The translations under genes and the position numbers were made by a program. DNA of 64,000 nucleotides, taken from IMG/VR virus record IMGVR_UViG_3300025889_000075, positions 62,001 through 126,000 of that record; one strand, given 5' to 3'. The notes beneath the pieces were generated by a model. It saw only the letters and a program-made list of their open reading frames with translations. It searched no databases and had not been told where the DNA came from. Positions 33,685 to 42,442 of the stretch are shown here, piece after piece. The DNA comes from a virus. Position 1 is the first letter of the stretch, and every line of letters starts with the position of its first letter.

Positions 33685-34296
33685 ATGGCGACAAATCAAT
33701 ATTTCTCTCGCGGATCTAAATCCGAGCAAAGACTTTATGAGGATCTAGTAATAGAATCTTTGAAGATGTACGGGCAAGATGTTTATTATGTCCCGAGAGA
33801 AATCGTGCGCAGAGATACTATTTTCAATGAAGCGACATTATCTCGTTTTTTAAATGCATATAAAATAGAAATGTATTTAGAAAATACAGATGGGTTTGAG
33901 GGCGAAGGCGATTTGTTTACTAAGTTCGGTATTCAAATTAGAGATACTGCTAATTTTGTTGTTTCAAGAAAAAGATTTAACTGGGAAGTTGGTAGTATAG
34001 AAAATGGTGGTGATCCAAATAAATTCTATAGACCAAGAGAAGGTGATGTAATTCATTTACCTCTTTCTAATTCTACTTTCCAGATTATGAAAGTTGAAGA
34101 TGAAACACCATTTTATCAATTAAAAAATCTTCCAACGTTTAGACTTTCTTGCGAATTATTTGAATACGCTGATGAAAACTTCGATACTCAAATTGCTGAA
34201 ATTGATAATATTGAAACTTACGCAGCATATCAATATGTTCTTACTATACGTACGGCAGAACAAGCCAGAGCAACTGCAACAGCGAGTATTGACTAA
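33685..34296 (+). CDS. 14: Neck protein gp14, N-terminal part
   Basis: The 203 residues contain the T4 gp14 core: EQRLYEDLVIESLKMYGQDVYYVPREIVRRDTIFNEA, then a glycine/acidic segment and PREGDVIHLPLSNSTFQIMKVEDETPFYQL. In T4 the protein continues about 60 residues more and ends near ENPFDDF. Here the frame stops after TAEQARATATASID with a TAATG overlap. The downstream frame ends SENNPFGDPI, so the C-terminal end of gp14 seems to lie on the next gene. It may be a natural split or a sequence error. Confidence 0.8.
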   Translation: MATNQYFSRGSKSEQRLYEDLVIESLKMYGQDVYYVPREIVRRDTIFNEATLSRFLNAYKIEMYLENTDGFEGEGDLFTKFGIQIRDTANFVVSRKRFNWEVGSIENGGDPNKFYRPREGDVIHLPLSNSTFQIMKVEDETPFYQLKNLPTFRLSCELFEYADENFDTQIAEIDNIETYAAYQYVLTIRTAEQARATATASID

Positions 34297-35102
34297 TGGC
34301 AGGTATTAGCTCATTATCATTAACTTTCGCTGGAGCAAACTATCAAGTAGCTCCAAGCGTTACAATTGCGCTTCCAGATTTAGATTCTGGTAACGCTACT
34401 GCAACTATCACTTTAAATGATAGCGGATTTGTCAGTTCTATTAATGTTACTGATGGTGGTGCTTATTATACCTCTGCTCCAAATGCATCATTTACTTACG
34501 TTGACTCTGATGGAAACAGCGGAACAATTATTGTTGGTACTACTATTAATATTGACGGCACAGTTACTGCAGTAGATAAACCAATAACATCAGCGCCAAT
34601 TGTTTCCTCTTCTATAACAATAGATTCGGCGACTGGTACAAAAAATGATTTTAGAGCAAGAGTTACTTCGATACTCGATTCAGCAAACAGCGTAGTTAGT
34701 GGGTTCAATATAATCGATTCTGGTGGGGGTTATACAGTAGCGCCAGCGGTTACAATTGATTTCTCTTACACAGATTTAAATTATGTGGTAGGAGAAAATG
34801 CTATACAACAAAATGCTACGTTTAATATGGTTGGTGAAGTTCAGGGTTGGAACGATTCGGATAGAGAATTAAAACTAATTCGAGTTGGTGCTTCTGATGG
34901 TAAATTTCATGAATGGAATACTACCAATCCAGTTCGAGGCGAAACTTCAGGTTCTTCTGGTTCTATACTGTCAGTTAGAGAAGTACAAACAATGGATCCT
35001 GATGCTGGCGGTGGTTCTTCTGGTAACGTTACTGATTTCGATGTTTCTGCGCTCGAGTTTATTGATTTCAGCGAAAATAATCCGTTCGGAGATCCAATCT
35101 AA
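34296..35102 (+). CDS. gp14 C-terminal part with inserted beta domain
   Basis: This 268-residue protein begins with two Ser/Thr/Gly-rich beta repeats (GANYQVAPSVTIALPD and DSGGGYTVAPAVTIDF) of a type common in phage structural proteins. The following segment is NDSDRELKLIRVGASDGKFHEWNTTNPVRGETSGSSGSI. The end, VSALEFIDFSENNPFGDPI, resembles the end of T4 gp14 (VEALEYVEP ... ENPFDDF). The start codon overlaps the stop of the gp14 core, so coupled translation would give both chains in equal amounts. I interpret it as the detached C-terminal half of gp14; an independent neck protein is the alternative. Confidence 0.6.
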   Translation: MAGISSLSLTFAGANYQVAPSVTIALPDLDSGNATATITLNDSGFVSSINVTDGGAYYTSAPNASFTYVDSDGNSGTIIVGTTINIDGTVTAVDKPITSAPIVSSSITIDSATGTKNDFRARVTSILDSANSVVSGFNIIDSGGGYTVAPAVTIDFSYTDLNYVVGENAIQQNATFNMVGEVQGWNDSDRELKLIRVGASDGKFHEWNTTNPVRGETSGSSGSILSVREVQTMDPDAGGGSSGNVTDFDVSALEFIDFSENNPFGDPI

Positions 35103-35878
35103 TGTTAACTGGTCATTTCTATCACGAACATATTCGCAAATCAGTAGCGGTCTTTGGATCTCTTTTCAACGACATTTATATTTTTAGAAAAACAAATAGT
35201 GGCGTTGGTCAAGGTCAAATGAAAGTTCCTTTGAGTTATGGTCCAAGGAATAATTTCTTAACACGTATCGCAGAGATGGCAAACGGCGAAGAAGCAGAGC
35301 GTCAGTTAGCAATCAGATTACCGAGAATGTCGTTTGAGATTCTAGGTTTAAATTATGATCCTGTTAGAAAATTACCGACCAACAATTCTACAGTTCAGGC
35401 ATTGGTTGGATCAAACAGTCAGACTGCTAGAACTAAAATGTTCACCGCTGTTCCTTACAACATTTTATTTCAATTAAATATTTATGGTAAAACTCAAGAC
35501 GACGCGCTACAAATAACAGAGCAAATCTTGCCTTACTTTAATCCACAATATACAGTTAGAGTTAAACCAATTGCTGATATTCCAGCAATTATAGATGATG
35601 TACCAATTATCTTGCAAGGCGTAACATTTACTGACGATTATGAAGGATCTATTGAACAAAGAAGAACAATTCTTTATACTTTAGATTTTGAAATGAAAAT
35701 AAACTTTTATGGACCTGTCGTTTCTAAAGATATTGTCACAGAAGTTCAAACGAGTTTGTTTCAAATGGATACTGGTTTATCAGATAGTGATGAATTACTT
35801 AGCACGTTAACAACTACTGCTACTCCTTCTGGGGTTGGACCAGATAGTGATTTTTCTTTATTAACTACTATATCATAG
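35102..35878 (+). CDS. 15: Proximal tail sheath stabilization protein gp15
   Basis: The 258 residues match T4-like gp15. They open with MLTGHFYHEHIRKSVAVFGSLFNDIYIFRK, followed by VPLSYGPRNNFLTRIAEM, RLPRMSFEILGLNYDPVRKL and NIYGKTQDDALQITEQILPYFNPQYTVRV. gp15 forms a hexameric ring that ends the tail and joins it to the neck. Its length is close to T4 gp15 (272). It starts at the stop of the preceding gene, and the gene 16 start follows 7 nt after its end. Confidence 0.9.
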   Translation: MLTGHFYHEHIRKSVAVFGSLFNDIYIFRKTNSGVGQGQMKVPLSYGPRNNFLTRIAEMANGEEAERQLAIRLPRMSFEILGLNYDPVRKLPTNNSTVQALVGSNSQTARTKMFTAVPYNILFQLNIYGKTQDDALQITEQILPYFNPQYTVRVKPIADIPAIIDDVPIILQGVTFTDDYEGSIEQRRTILYTLDFEMKINFYGPVVSKDIVTEVQTSLFQMDTGLSDSDELLSTLTTTATPSGVGPDSDFSLLTTIS

Positions 35879-35885
35879 GTAATGT

Positions 35886-36236
35886 ATGAATGAAAAAAAT
35901 AATAATATCAGAAATGACTACGAATACTCCCGAGAGACTTATTACGATCTACTAGAGAAGGGAAGAGAGTCACTTGAGTTAATGATTGAAGTTGCCAGAG
36001 AAAGCGAGCATCCACGTGCATTCGAAGTCCTATCAAACATGATGAAGAATATGGCAGACATTAATGATAAGTTAATGGACCTCAATAAGAAAAATAAAGA
36101 CATTAACAAAGAAGAAGTTAAAGAGACAAAACAGATTACAAATAATAACGTGTTTTTAGGAAGCACAACTGATCTACAAAGATTTTTACAGGATGAAAAA
36201 AAGGTGATTGATGTTACTCCAGAATCGAATGAATAA
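35886..36236 (+). CDS. 16: Small terminase subunit gp16
   Basis: The 116-residue protein is acidic and helical (YYDLLEKGRESLELMIEVARESEHPRAFEVLSNMMKNMADINDKLMDLNKKNK), with a short C-terminal tail, as in T4-like small terminases. It recognises DNA and stimulates the large subunit during packaging. It is shorter than T4 gp16 (164). Its last 26 nt overlap the terminase large subunit gene, a usual arrangement for this pair. Confidence 0.85.
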   Translation: MNEKNNNIRNDYEYSRETYYDLLEKGRESLELMIEVARESEHPRAFEVLSNMMKNMADINDKLMDLNKKNKDINKEEVKETKQITNNNVFLGSTTDLQRFLQDEKKVIDVTPESNE

Positions 36237-37830
36237 TGAAACATATCTTGGCAATATCAATGTAAAACGCGATGGTGTTGTTCAAGAATGGACTAGGGAG
36301 CAAGTTCTTGAATATAAAAAGTGTATGGATAGTCCCGCATATTTTGCGGAAAAGTATGTCAAAATTATTTCGTTGGATAGGGGACTTGTTCCTTTTAATC
36401 TTTACCCCTATCAAAGAGATATGTTCGAACATTTTAACAGCAATCGTTTTAATGTTGTTCTTGCTTGTCGACAAAGCGGTAAGTCTATCTCCTCCGTCGC
36501 CTATCTCCTTTGGTACGCTATATTCAATTCAGAAAAAACAATTGCTGTCCTTGCAAACAAAGGGGCAACTGCTAGAGAAATGTTGGCTCGTGTTACTCTT
36601 ATGCTGGAGAACCTTCCTTTCTTTTTGCAACCAGGTTGTAAAACTCTCAATAAAGGGAGTATTGATTTTTCTAATAACAGTAGGATTATTGCTGCTGCCA
36701 CTAGCGGGTCTTCTATTCGCGGTATGTCTGTTAATTTGCTCTATCTCGATGAGTTTGCTTTTGTTGAGCGAGCAGCTGAATTCTACACTTCAACCTATCC
36801 TGTCGTCTCAGCAGGTAAAGAAACAAAAGTCATCATTACCTCAACAGCAAACGGCATCGGAAACGTCTTCCATAAAATCTGGGAAGGTGCCAATCAAGGT
36901 GTAAATGAATTCAAACCATTTAGAGTCGACTGGTGGGATGTTCCAGGAAGAGACGAAAACTGGAAACAAGAAACTATCGCTAATACGAGTCCTCTCCAGT
37001 TTGATCAGGAATTTGGAAATACCTTTTTCGGAACTGGAGATACCCTGATAAATGCAGAGACGCTCTTGTCATTGCGAGCAAGAGCGCCACTACAAGTTTT
37101 AGAGGGCGGTCTTTTTCTTTCTTATAAAGAACCTGCTAGCAAGCACGAATACATCATGACCGTTGATGTTTCGAAAGGAAGAGGTCAGGATTACTCTACG
37201 TTCAATATTATCGATATTACGACACGCCCTTTTGAACAGGTGGCTGTGTATCGGAACAATTCTATCTCTCCAATACTCTTCCCTAATATTATCTATAAGT
37301 ATGCGAAAGTCTACAATGAAGCATATGTGGTTGTAGAATCAAATGATCAAGGTGGCGTTGTTTGTAATGGTTTGTATTATGATCTTGAATATGAAAATGT
37401 ACATGTGTCATCAGCAATTAAAGCAAACTCTATCGGGATTGAGATTAATAGGAAAACCAAGCGTCTTGGTTGCTCTGGTATTAAAGATATTTTAGAGGAA
37501 CAGAAATTAGAAATTTATGATGAAAACACAATTTTAGAAATATCAACTTTTGTCGCTAAAGGGCAGTCATATGAAGCAAGTGAAGGAAACCATGATGACT
37601 TAATGATGAATCTGGTCATGTTTGGTTATTTTGCAACAACGCAGTTTTTCAGCGACATGACAAACATCAATTTAAAAGAAATGATGTTCCAACAAAAAAT
37701 GCGACAGATAGAAGAAGACATTGTTCCATTTGGTTTTATTGACGATGGATTAGATGCAATTGAGGTTTTAGAAGATCAAGAACGATGGAAAAATCAAGAG
37801 TGGTTGATTCCTCATCCCGAAGAATGGTAG
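36211..37830 (+). CDS. 17: Terminase large subunit gp17
   Basis: ATP-driven DNA packaging motor and nuclease. The Walker A-like CRQSGKS lies near residues 86-92 and the Walker B motif LLYLDEFAF near 177-185 in the N-terminal ATPase domain. The C-terminal RNase H-like nuclease begins at TVDVSKGRGQDYS, with the first catalytic Asp near 319. Of three possible starts (TTG 36208, ATG 36211, ATG 36229) I choose 36211, because AAGGTG lies 4 nt upstream of it and nothing suitable precedes 36229. The protein is 539 residues, shorter than T4 gp17 (610). Confidence 0.95.
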   Translation: MLLQNRMNNETYLGNINVKRDGVVQEWTREQVLEYKKCMDSPAYFAEKYVKIISLDRGLVPFNLYPYQRDMFEHFNSNRFNVVLACRQSGKSISSVAYLLWYAIFNSEKTIAVLANKGATAREMLARVTLMLENLPFFLQPGCKTLNKGSIDFSNNSRIIAAATSGSSIRGMSVNLLYLDEFAFVERAAEFYTSTYPVVSAGKETKVIITSTANGIGNVFHKIWEGANQGVNEFKPFRVDWWDVPGRDENWKQETIANTSPLQFDQEFGNTFFGTGDTLINAETLLSLRARAPLQVLEGGLFLSYKEPASKHEYIMTVDVSKGRGQDYSTFNIIDITTRPFEQVAVYRNNSISPILFPNIIYKYAKVYNEAYVVVESNDQGGVVCNGLYYDLEYENVHVSSAIKANSIGIEINRKTKRLGCSGIKDILEEQKLEIYDENTILEISTFVAKGQSYEASEGNHDDLMMNLVMFGYFATTQFFSDMTNINLKEMMFQQKMRQIEEDIVPFGFIDDGLDAIEVLEDQERWKNQEWLIPHPEEW

Positions 37831-37846
37831 TCAAAAGTCCCTTTTT

Positions 37847-37854
37847 AATAAATA
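37847..37854 (+). promoter_or_regulatory. T4-type late promoter box (one mismatch)
   Basis: AATAAATA, one base from TATAAATA, lies in the 92-nt gap between genes 17 and 18, 68 nt before the tail sheath ATG. The high expression needed for sheath protein supports it. Confidence 0.55.
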
Positions 37855-37922
37855 AATGCATTGAGCAATTACCTTGTAATGTTATTCTTATCATTAGCTA
37901 ATAGAAAAGAAGGACACGAATT

Positions 37923-39671
37923 ATGGCACTTTTTACCCAATCCGCGTCTCCTGGTATCACTATAAAGGAAATAGACTTAACGGGTGTTGTCCCGAATGTC
38001 ACGACTTCTACTGGTGCCTTTGTTGGAGATTTTAGTTGGGGACCAGCGGAAACACCAGTTCTAGTTGACAATGAAGGGACTTTGGTGTCTACGTTCGGTT
38101 CACCAACGACAAGTAACAATGTTGACTTTTTGTCAGCAGCAGCGTTCTTAAAATATTCGAACAGCCTTTATGTTGTTCGCGAAGCAACTGGTGTTGCTAA
38201 AAACGCATATTTTGCAACAGGAATTTCTGTAACAGATCCATTTGTCAAAGACGCAACAGATTTTGATAATCAAGCATCCAGTTTGGATTCTGATGGTCAT
38301 ACTTTTGTTGCTCGCTATCACGGCACAGCAGGAAACAGTATTAAAGTTTCTGTTTGCCCAGTAGAAGACGGTGATGCTGCATTCTCATCATGGACGTATC
38401 GAACTGAATTCGATGGCGCTCCAGGAACGAGTTCATATGCATCAGCAGCTGGTGGATCAAACGACGAAGTTCATGTTGTAGTTGTTGATGAAGACGGTGA
38501 TCTCACTGGAACTGCTGGTACAGTTCTTGAAAGATATCCTTATGTCTCTCTCGCAACTGACGCTAAAACATCTGATGGCACTAAAAACAACTGGAAAGAC
38601 GTAATTAATGCGCGTTCTAGTTATATTTGGGCAGTCAGCATGAACAAAGCGAACGATGTTTCTGATCAGCAATTTAGCGAAGCATCAACAGCAGCAAGCA
38701 CTAATTTCGTTTTAGCAGATCCAGTATCAAAAGATTTCAGTTTAACTGCCGGCGTAAATTCTGGCGTGTTTGGAACATCTGAATATTTGTCTGGTTTCGA
38801 TAAATTCGAAAGCAACGAAGACATTCAGGTTGATTTCTTAATCGCTCCTGGAATGTCTTCTTCATCAGATCAAGCAACTGTAGTAAATGATCTAGTTGCA
38901 ACTGCTGCTAGTTTAAGAAAAGATTGCGTTGTTGTTACTTCTCCAAACCGCGCTGGCGTTGTTGGGGTAACTTCTGCTGCCACGATTGTTACTAATACGA
39001 CAACTTGTGCGAACCTATTTACGGCATCATCTTATCTGATTATGGATAACAACTACTTGAAAGTTTATGATAAATATAACGACAAGTATGTGTTTATTCC
39101 TGCTGCTTCATCAACCGCTGGTTTGATGGCAGGTACAGATGCAGTTGCTGCTCCATGGTTCTCGCCAGCGGGTAATCGTAGGGGTCAATATTTCGGTGTT
39201 ACTTCTCTCGCCTATTCAGCTAGTCAATCTCAACGAGATACGCTTTACAAGGCAGGTGTTAACCCAATCGTTAATCTTCCTGGCCAGGGTGTTACTCTCT
39301 TTGGTGACAAAACTAAAGAGTCTCGCCCATCAGCGTTCGATAGGATTAACGTTCGTCGCTTGTTCTTGGCAGTTGAGAGAGCAATCTCTGCTGCTGCTAG
39401 AAACGTTATGTTTGAATTTAACGACGAATTTACAAGAGCGGAATTTGTTAATATCGTTGAACCATTCTTGAGAGAAATCAAGGGTCGTCGCGGTATCACA
39501 GATTTCAGAGTAGTTTGTGACGAAACTAACAACACGGCAGCGGTCATTGATCGTAACGAGTTTATTGCTAGTGTCTTCATCAAACCCGCACGTTCTATTA
39601 ACTACATTACATTGAACTTTGTAGCGGTTAGAACTGGCGTAAACTTTGAAGAAGTAGTTGGTTTAGTCTAA
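37923..39671 (+). CDS. 18: Tail sheath protein gp18
   Basis: The contractile sheath subunit, 582 residues. The N-terminus SASPGITIKEIDLTGVVPNVTTSTGAFVG and the C-terminal third (SAFDRINVRRLFLAVERAISAAARNVMFEFN ... RGITDFRVVCDETNN ... ARSINYITLNFVAVRTGVNFEEVVG) are characteristic of T4-type sheath proteins. The middle carries the variable protruding domain. GAAGGACACGAATT supplies the Shine-Dalgarno. It follows a probable late promoter, and gene 19 is 20 nt downstream. Confidence 0.95.
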   Translation: MALFTQSASPGITIKEIDLTGVVPNVTTSTGAFVGDFSWGPAETPVLVDNEGTLVSTFGSPTTSNNVDFLSAAAFLKYSNSLYVVREATGVAKNAYFATGISVTDPFVKDATDFDNQASSLDSDGHTFVARYHGTAGNSIKVSVCPVEDGDAAFSSWTYRTEFDGAPGTSSYASAAGGSNDEVHVVVVDEDGDLTGTAGTVLERYPYVSLATDAKTSDGTKNNWKDVINARSSYIWAVSMNKANDVSDQQFSEASTAASTNFVLADPVSKDFSLTAGVNSGVFGTSEYLSGFDKFESNEDIQVDFLIAPGMSSSSDQATVVNDLVATAASLRKDCVVVTSPNRAGVVGVTSAATIVTNTTTCANLFTASSYLIMDNNYLKVYDKYNDKYVFIPAASSTAGLMAGTDAVAAPWFSPAGNRRGQYFGVTSLAYSASQSQRDTLYKAGVNPIVNLPGQGVTLFGDKTKESRPSAFDRINVRRLFLAVERAISAAARNVMFEFNDEFTRAEFVNIVEPFLREIKGRRGITDFRVVCDETNNTAAVIDRNEFIASVFIKPARSINYITLNFVAVRTGVNFEEVVGLV

Positions 39672-39691
39672 GCGCACTAAGGAGAAAATAA

Positions 39692-40219
39692 ATGGCAATT
39701 TTAGGAGTCGATGACTTTAAATCCAAACTGAAAGGTGGAGGTGCGCGTCCCAATCTATTCAAAGCGACCATAAACTTTCCAGTATACGCAGGTGGAGATG
39801 TTGAATTAACATCTTTCCTTTGCGAAGCAGCACAATTGCCTGGATCAACGATCGGGTTGATCACAGTACCGTTTCGCGGTAGGCAATTAAAAATTGCTGG
39901 AGATCGTACGTTCGAACCATGGACAGTGACAGTTATCAATGATACTGATTTCGCTGTTCGTGATTCAATGGAACGTTGGATGAATGGTATGAACGAACAT
40001 TCAGCAAATACGGGATTAACCAATCCTGTTGATTATCAAGCAGACCTTTTGGTCGAGCAACTTGATAAAGACGGTACCTCTGTTAAGAAGTATAACTTCA
40101 GGGGTTGTTTCCCAACAAACGTAAGTCCGATTGATGTCAACTATGCTACTGTAGATGACATCGAAAGGTTTACGGTTGAGTTCCAGATTCAATACTGGGA
40201 ATCAAATACCACGAGTTAA
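39692..40219 (+). CDS. 19: Tail tube protein gp19
   Basis: The inner tube subunit, 175 residues. LGVDDFKSKLKGGGARPNLFKATINFPVYAG at the start and the FRGRQLKIAGDRTFEPWTVTVINDTDFAVRDSMERWMNG segment are typical of T4-like gp19 (163 residues in T4). AAGGAGAAAATAA is a strong ribosome binding site, as expected for an abundant protein. A short inverted repeat after the gene may act as a weak terminator. Confidence 0.95.
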   Translation: MAILGVDDFKSKLKGGGARPNLFKATINFPVYAGGDVELTSFLCEAAQLPGSTIGLITVPFRGRQLKIAGDRTFEPWTVTVINDTDFAVRDSMERWMNGMNEHSANTGLTNPVDYQADLLVEQLDKDGTSVKKYNFRGCFPTNVSPIDVNYATVDDIERFTVEFQIQYWESNTTS

Positions 40220-40225
40220 TCTCAA

Positions 40226-40233
40226 AATAAATA
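40226..40233 (+). promoter_or_regulatory. T4-type late promoter box (one mismatch)
   Basis: AATAAATA lies 54 nt before the portal ATG in the gap between genes 19 and 20. The predicted start, 5-6 nt downstream, falls inside the inverted repeat at 40237-40260. Confidence 0.5.
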
Positions 40234-40236
40234 CTT

Positions 40237-40260
40237 GGGACTTCATTAATTTGGAGTCCC
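40237..40260 (+). terminator. Inverted repeat, possible weak terminator
   Basis: GGGACT (40237-40242) pairs with AGTCCC (40255-40260) around a 12-nt loop and is followed by TTGTGTTT, which is not a clean T run. It could reduce read-through from gene 19. A transcript starting at the overlapping late promoter would lack the left arm and so escape it. Confidence 0.4.
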
Positions 40261-40287
40261 TTGTGTTTAACACTGTGAGAAAATTAA

Positions 40288-41862
40288 ATGGCAGACGACA
40301 GCGTTTTAAAATTATTTGGATTTGAAATAAAAAGGGCAGGAGCGAAGGAGAAAAAAGTTCTCCCTTCAGTCGTTCCACCTGTTGATGATGATGGAGCAGG
40401 ATATGTTTCTGCTACCGCTGGTCATTATGGTCAATACATTAACATGGATGGTGATAACTCTAAGGATAATCATCATCTTATTTTGAGATATCGCGGTGTA
40501 GCGATGCATCCTGAAGTTGATATGGCGATTGAAGAAATCGTTAATGAATCAATTTCAGCGTCAGAATTAGAATCAACTGTTGAGTTATCGCTCGACAAAG
40601 TTGAAGCACCAGATAAAATCAAAGATCAAATTACGGAAGAGTTTGAGAATATTGTTTCAATGTTAAAGTTCAATGAACTTGGGCATGATATTTTCAGATC
40701 TTGGTATGTTGACGGTCGAATCTATTATCATCTACTAGTAAACGAAAGCAATCTCAAAGCAGGTATTCAAGAGATTAGAAGTATTGACGCGTCAAAGATT
40801 CGCAAAGTGAAAAACATTAAGTATAAAAAAGATCCGATTACTGGGGCAAAACTCGTTGACAAAATAGACGAATTCTATATTTTTGAAGATAAACCAGGAC
40901 AGCAAAATTCTGGTGTTAAAATGTCTCTTGACTCGATCACATATGTGACTTCGGGCATGTTAGACGAAACAAAGAAAAAAGTAGTTTCACATTTACATAA
41001 AGCATTAAAACCCATCAACCAGTTACGTATGATGGAAGACTCTCTTGTAATCTATCGATTAGCAAGAGCACCTGAAAGAAGAATCTTTTATATTGATGTT
41101 GGTAATTTACCTACAGGTAAAGCAGAACAATATATGAAAGATATTATGGCGAAATATCGTAACAAATTAGTTTACGACGCCAGCACAGGTGAAATGAAAG
41201 ATGATCGTAAACATATGTCAATGCTTGAAGACTTTTGGTTGCCTCGTCGTGAAGGTGGTAGAGGTACTGAAATCTCTACATTGCCTGGTGGCGAGAACCT
41301 TGGTCAGATTGATGATATAATTTATTTTCAAAAGAGATTATATCGTTCATTGAATGTTCCAATAAACCGTTTGGAACAAGAAGCACAGTTTTCTTTGGGT
41401 CGTTCAACAGAAATTACTAGGGACGAACTAAAGTTTCAAAAGTTTATTGATAGATTGAGAAAGAAATTTGCTAACGTATTTCTCAATATCCTCAAGAAAC
41501 AACTTATCCTTAAAGGTGTTATTACTGATCAAGATTGGGATGAGTGGAAAAACGACATTGTAGTAGATTTCGTTAAAGATAACCATTTCACAGAATTGAA
41601 AGAAATGGAAATCCTTAGAGAGAAATTGAATACAATGAATGAGATTCAACCGTTCGTTGGAGAATTCTTCTCTAAAGAATGGATTATGAAAAATGTTATG
41701 AGATTATCTGATGAAGATATCGAAGACATGAAGAAAGAAATTGATCAAGAGATCAGTTCTGGTGATATTGATACAGGCGAAGAAGAGGGTCAACCTCCTG
41801 AATCTGCTCCAGCAGCACAGGAAAAGAAACCTCAGCCACCTAAAGCAGAGAAAGAGGAGTAA
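40288..41862 (+). CDS. 20: Portal vertex protein gp20
   Basis: This 524-residue protein matches T4-like portals: LILRYRGVAMHPEVDMAIEEIVNESI near residues 66-91, RIYYHLLVNE, the LYRSLNVPINRLEQEAQFSLGRSTEITRDELKFQKFI block and a C-terminal DWDEWKNDIVVDF. The end is acidic and proline/glutamate-rich. The portal dodecamer starts prohead assembly and is the DNA channel. Its length equals T4 gp20. It begins the prohead block and is 3 nt from the gp67-like gene. Confidence 0.95.
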   Translation: MADDSVLKLFGFEIKRAGAKEKKVLPSVVPPVDDDGAGYVSATAGHYGQYINMDGDNSKDNHHLILRYRGVAMHPEVDMAIEEIVNESISASELESTVELSLDKVEAPDKIKDQITEEFENIVSMLKFNELGHDIFRSWYVDGRIYYHLLVNESNLKAGIQEIRSIDASKIRKVKNIKYKKDPITGAKLVDKIDEFYIFEDKPGQQNSGVKMSLDSITYVTSGMLDETKKKVVSHLHKALKPINQLRMMEDSLVIYRLARAPERRIFYIDVGNLPTGKAEQYMKDIMAKYRNKLVYDASTGEMKDDRKHMSMLEDFWLPRREGGRGTEISTLPGGENLGQIDDIIYFQKRLYRSLNVPINRLEQEAQFSLGRSTEITRDELKFQKFIDRLRKKFANVFLNILKKQLILKGVITDQDWDEWKNDIVVDFVKDNHFTELKEMEILREKLNTMNEIQPFVGEFFSKEWIMKNVMRLSDEDIEDMKKEIDQEISSGDIDTGEEEGQPPESAPAAQEKKPQPPKAEKEE

Positions 41863-41865
41863 ATT

Positions 41866-42213
41866 ATGTCTGAACAAGAAGCATTGGTTGCCGACGAACA
41901 AGAAATTGAAATGCCTTCAAACCAACAGGGTATTTTAGATTTTCTTAAACACATTGAAGACGGCGACTTCACTAATGCAGAAAGAGGATTTAATTCTTTA
42001 GTCAACGATAAGATCACTGACGTATTAGATCAAACTAAAATGAAACTCGCCGATCAAATCTTCAATGATTATGAAGACGATGGTGATGATGATGAAGAAA
42101 TTGAATATGAAGAAGACTTCGACGAAGATGATGAAGAAATCGACGAAGAAGACGAAGATGATGATGACGAAGAGTGGGAAGAAGACGACGAAGAAGATCC
42201 TTCTGAAAATTAA
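41866..42213 (+). CDS. 67: Prohead core protein gp67-like
   Basis: This 115-residue protein lies between portal and protease genes, exactly where T4 gene 67 lies. The N-terminal half includes QGILDFLKHIEDGDFTNAERGFNSLVNDKI. The C-terminal 50 residues are almost only Asp and Glu (EYEEDFDEDDEEIDEEDEDDDDEE). T4 gp67 is likewise a small, very acidic core protein processed by the gp21 protease. The assignment rests on place and composition rather than clear sequence similarity. Confidence 0.7.
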   Translation: MSEQEALVADEQEIEMPSNQQGILDFLKHIEDGDFTNAERGFNSLVNDKITDVLDQTKMKLADQIFNDYEDDGDDDEEIEYEEDFDEDDEEIDEEDEDDDDEEWEEDDEEDPSEN

Positions 42214-42218
42214 TTTTT

Positions 42219-42226
42219 TATAAATA
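42219..42226 (+). promoter_or_regulatory. T4-type late promoter box abutting an ATG
   Basis: An exact TATAAATA lies between the gp67-like gene and the small gene at 42233, only 6 nt before that ATG. Transcription would begin at or beside the start codon, so it either makes a leaderless mRNA or mainly serves the protease, scaffold and capsid genes downstream. Confidence 0.7.
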
Positions 42227-42232
42227 AATAAC

Positions 42233-42442
42233 ATGAAATCGTTTACACAAATACGAGAAAAGACCAGCAAGATGCCTCCTGGAGAGCATGTCTTTGACAA
42301 AAAGGTTGGTAAAGTCAAAGTAATGGTTCATAAAACCGATAAGGGATTTGTGGTTTATGTAGACGGTGACAAGTTAGATACATATAGATCTAAATCAGAA
42401 GCGCAAAGGATGGGAATCCAATTCGCTAAGGAACTCAAATGA
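42233..42442 (+). CDS. Small basic protein at the gene 68 position
   Basis: This 69-residue basic protein begins MKSFTQIREKT, a type of N-terminus common in small proteins of marine T4-like phages. It lies between gp67 and gp21, the place of prohead core gene 68 in T4, but is half as long and shows no similarity I can see. The segment VKVMVHKTDKGFVVYVDGDKLDTYRSKSEAQ suggests a small beta-alpha fold. No Shine-Dalgarno is present, and a late promoter box ends 6 nt before the ATG. Its stop overlaps the gp21 start (ATGA). Confidence 0.6.
   Translation: MKSFTQIREKTSKMPPGEHVFDKKVGKVKVMVHKTDKGFVVYVDGDKLDTYRSKSEAQRMGIQFAKELK

Noticed and set aside
36272-36904. 210-codon frame on the + strand inside gene 17
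   Set aside because: It is a shifted-frame shadow of the terminase gene, Leu/Ser-rich without family features, and gene 17 is certain.
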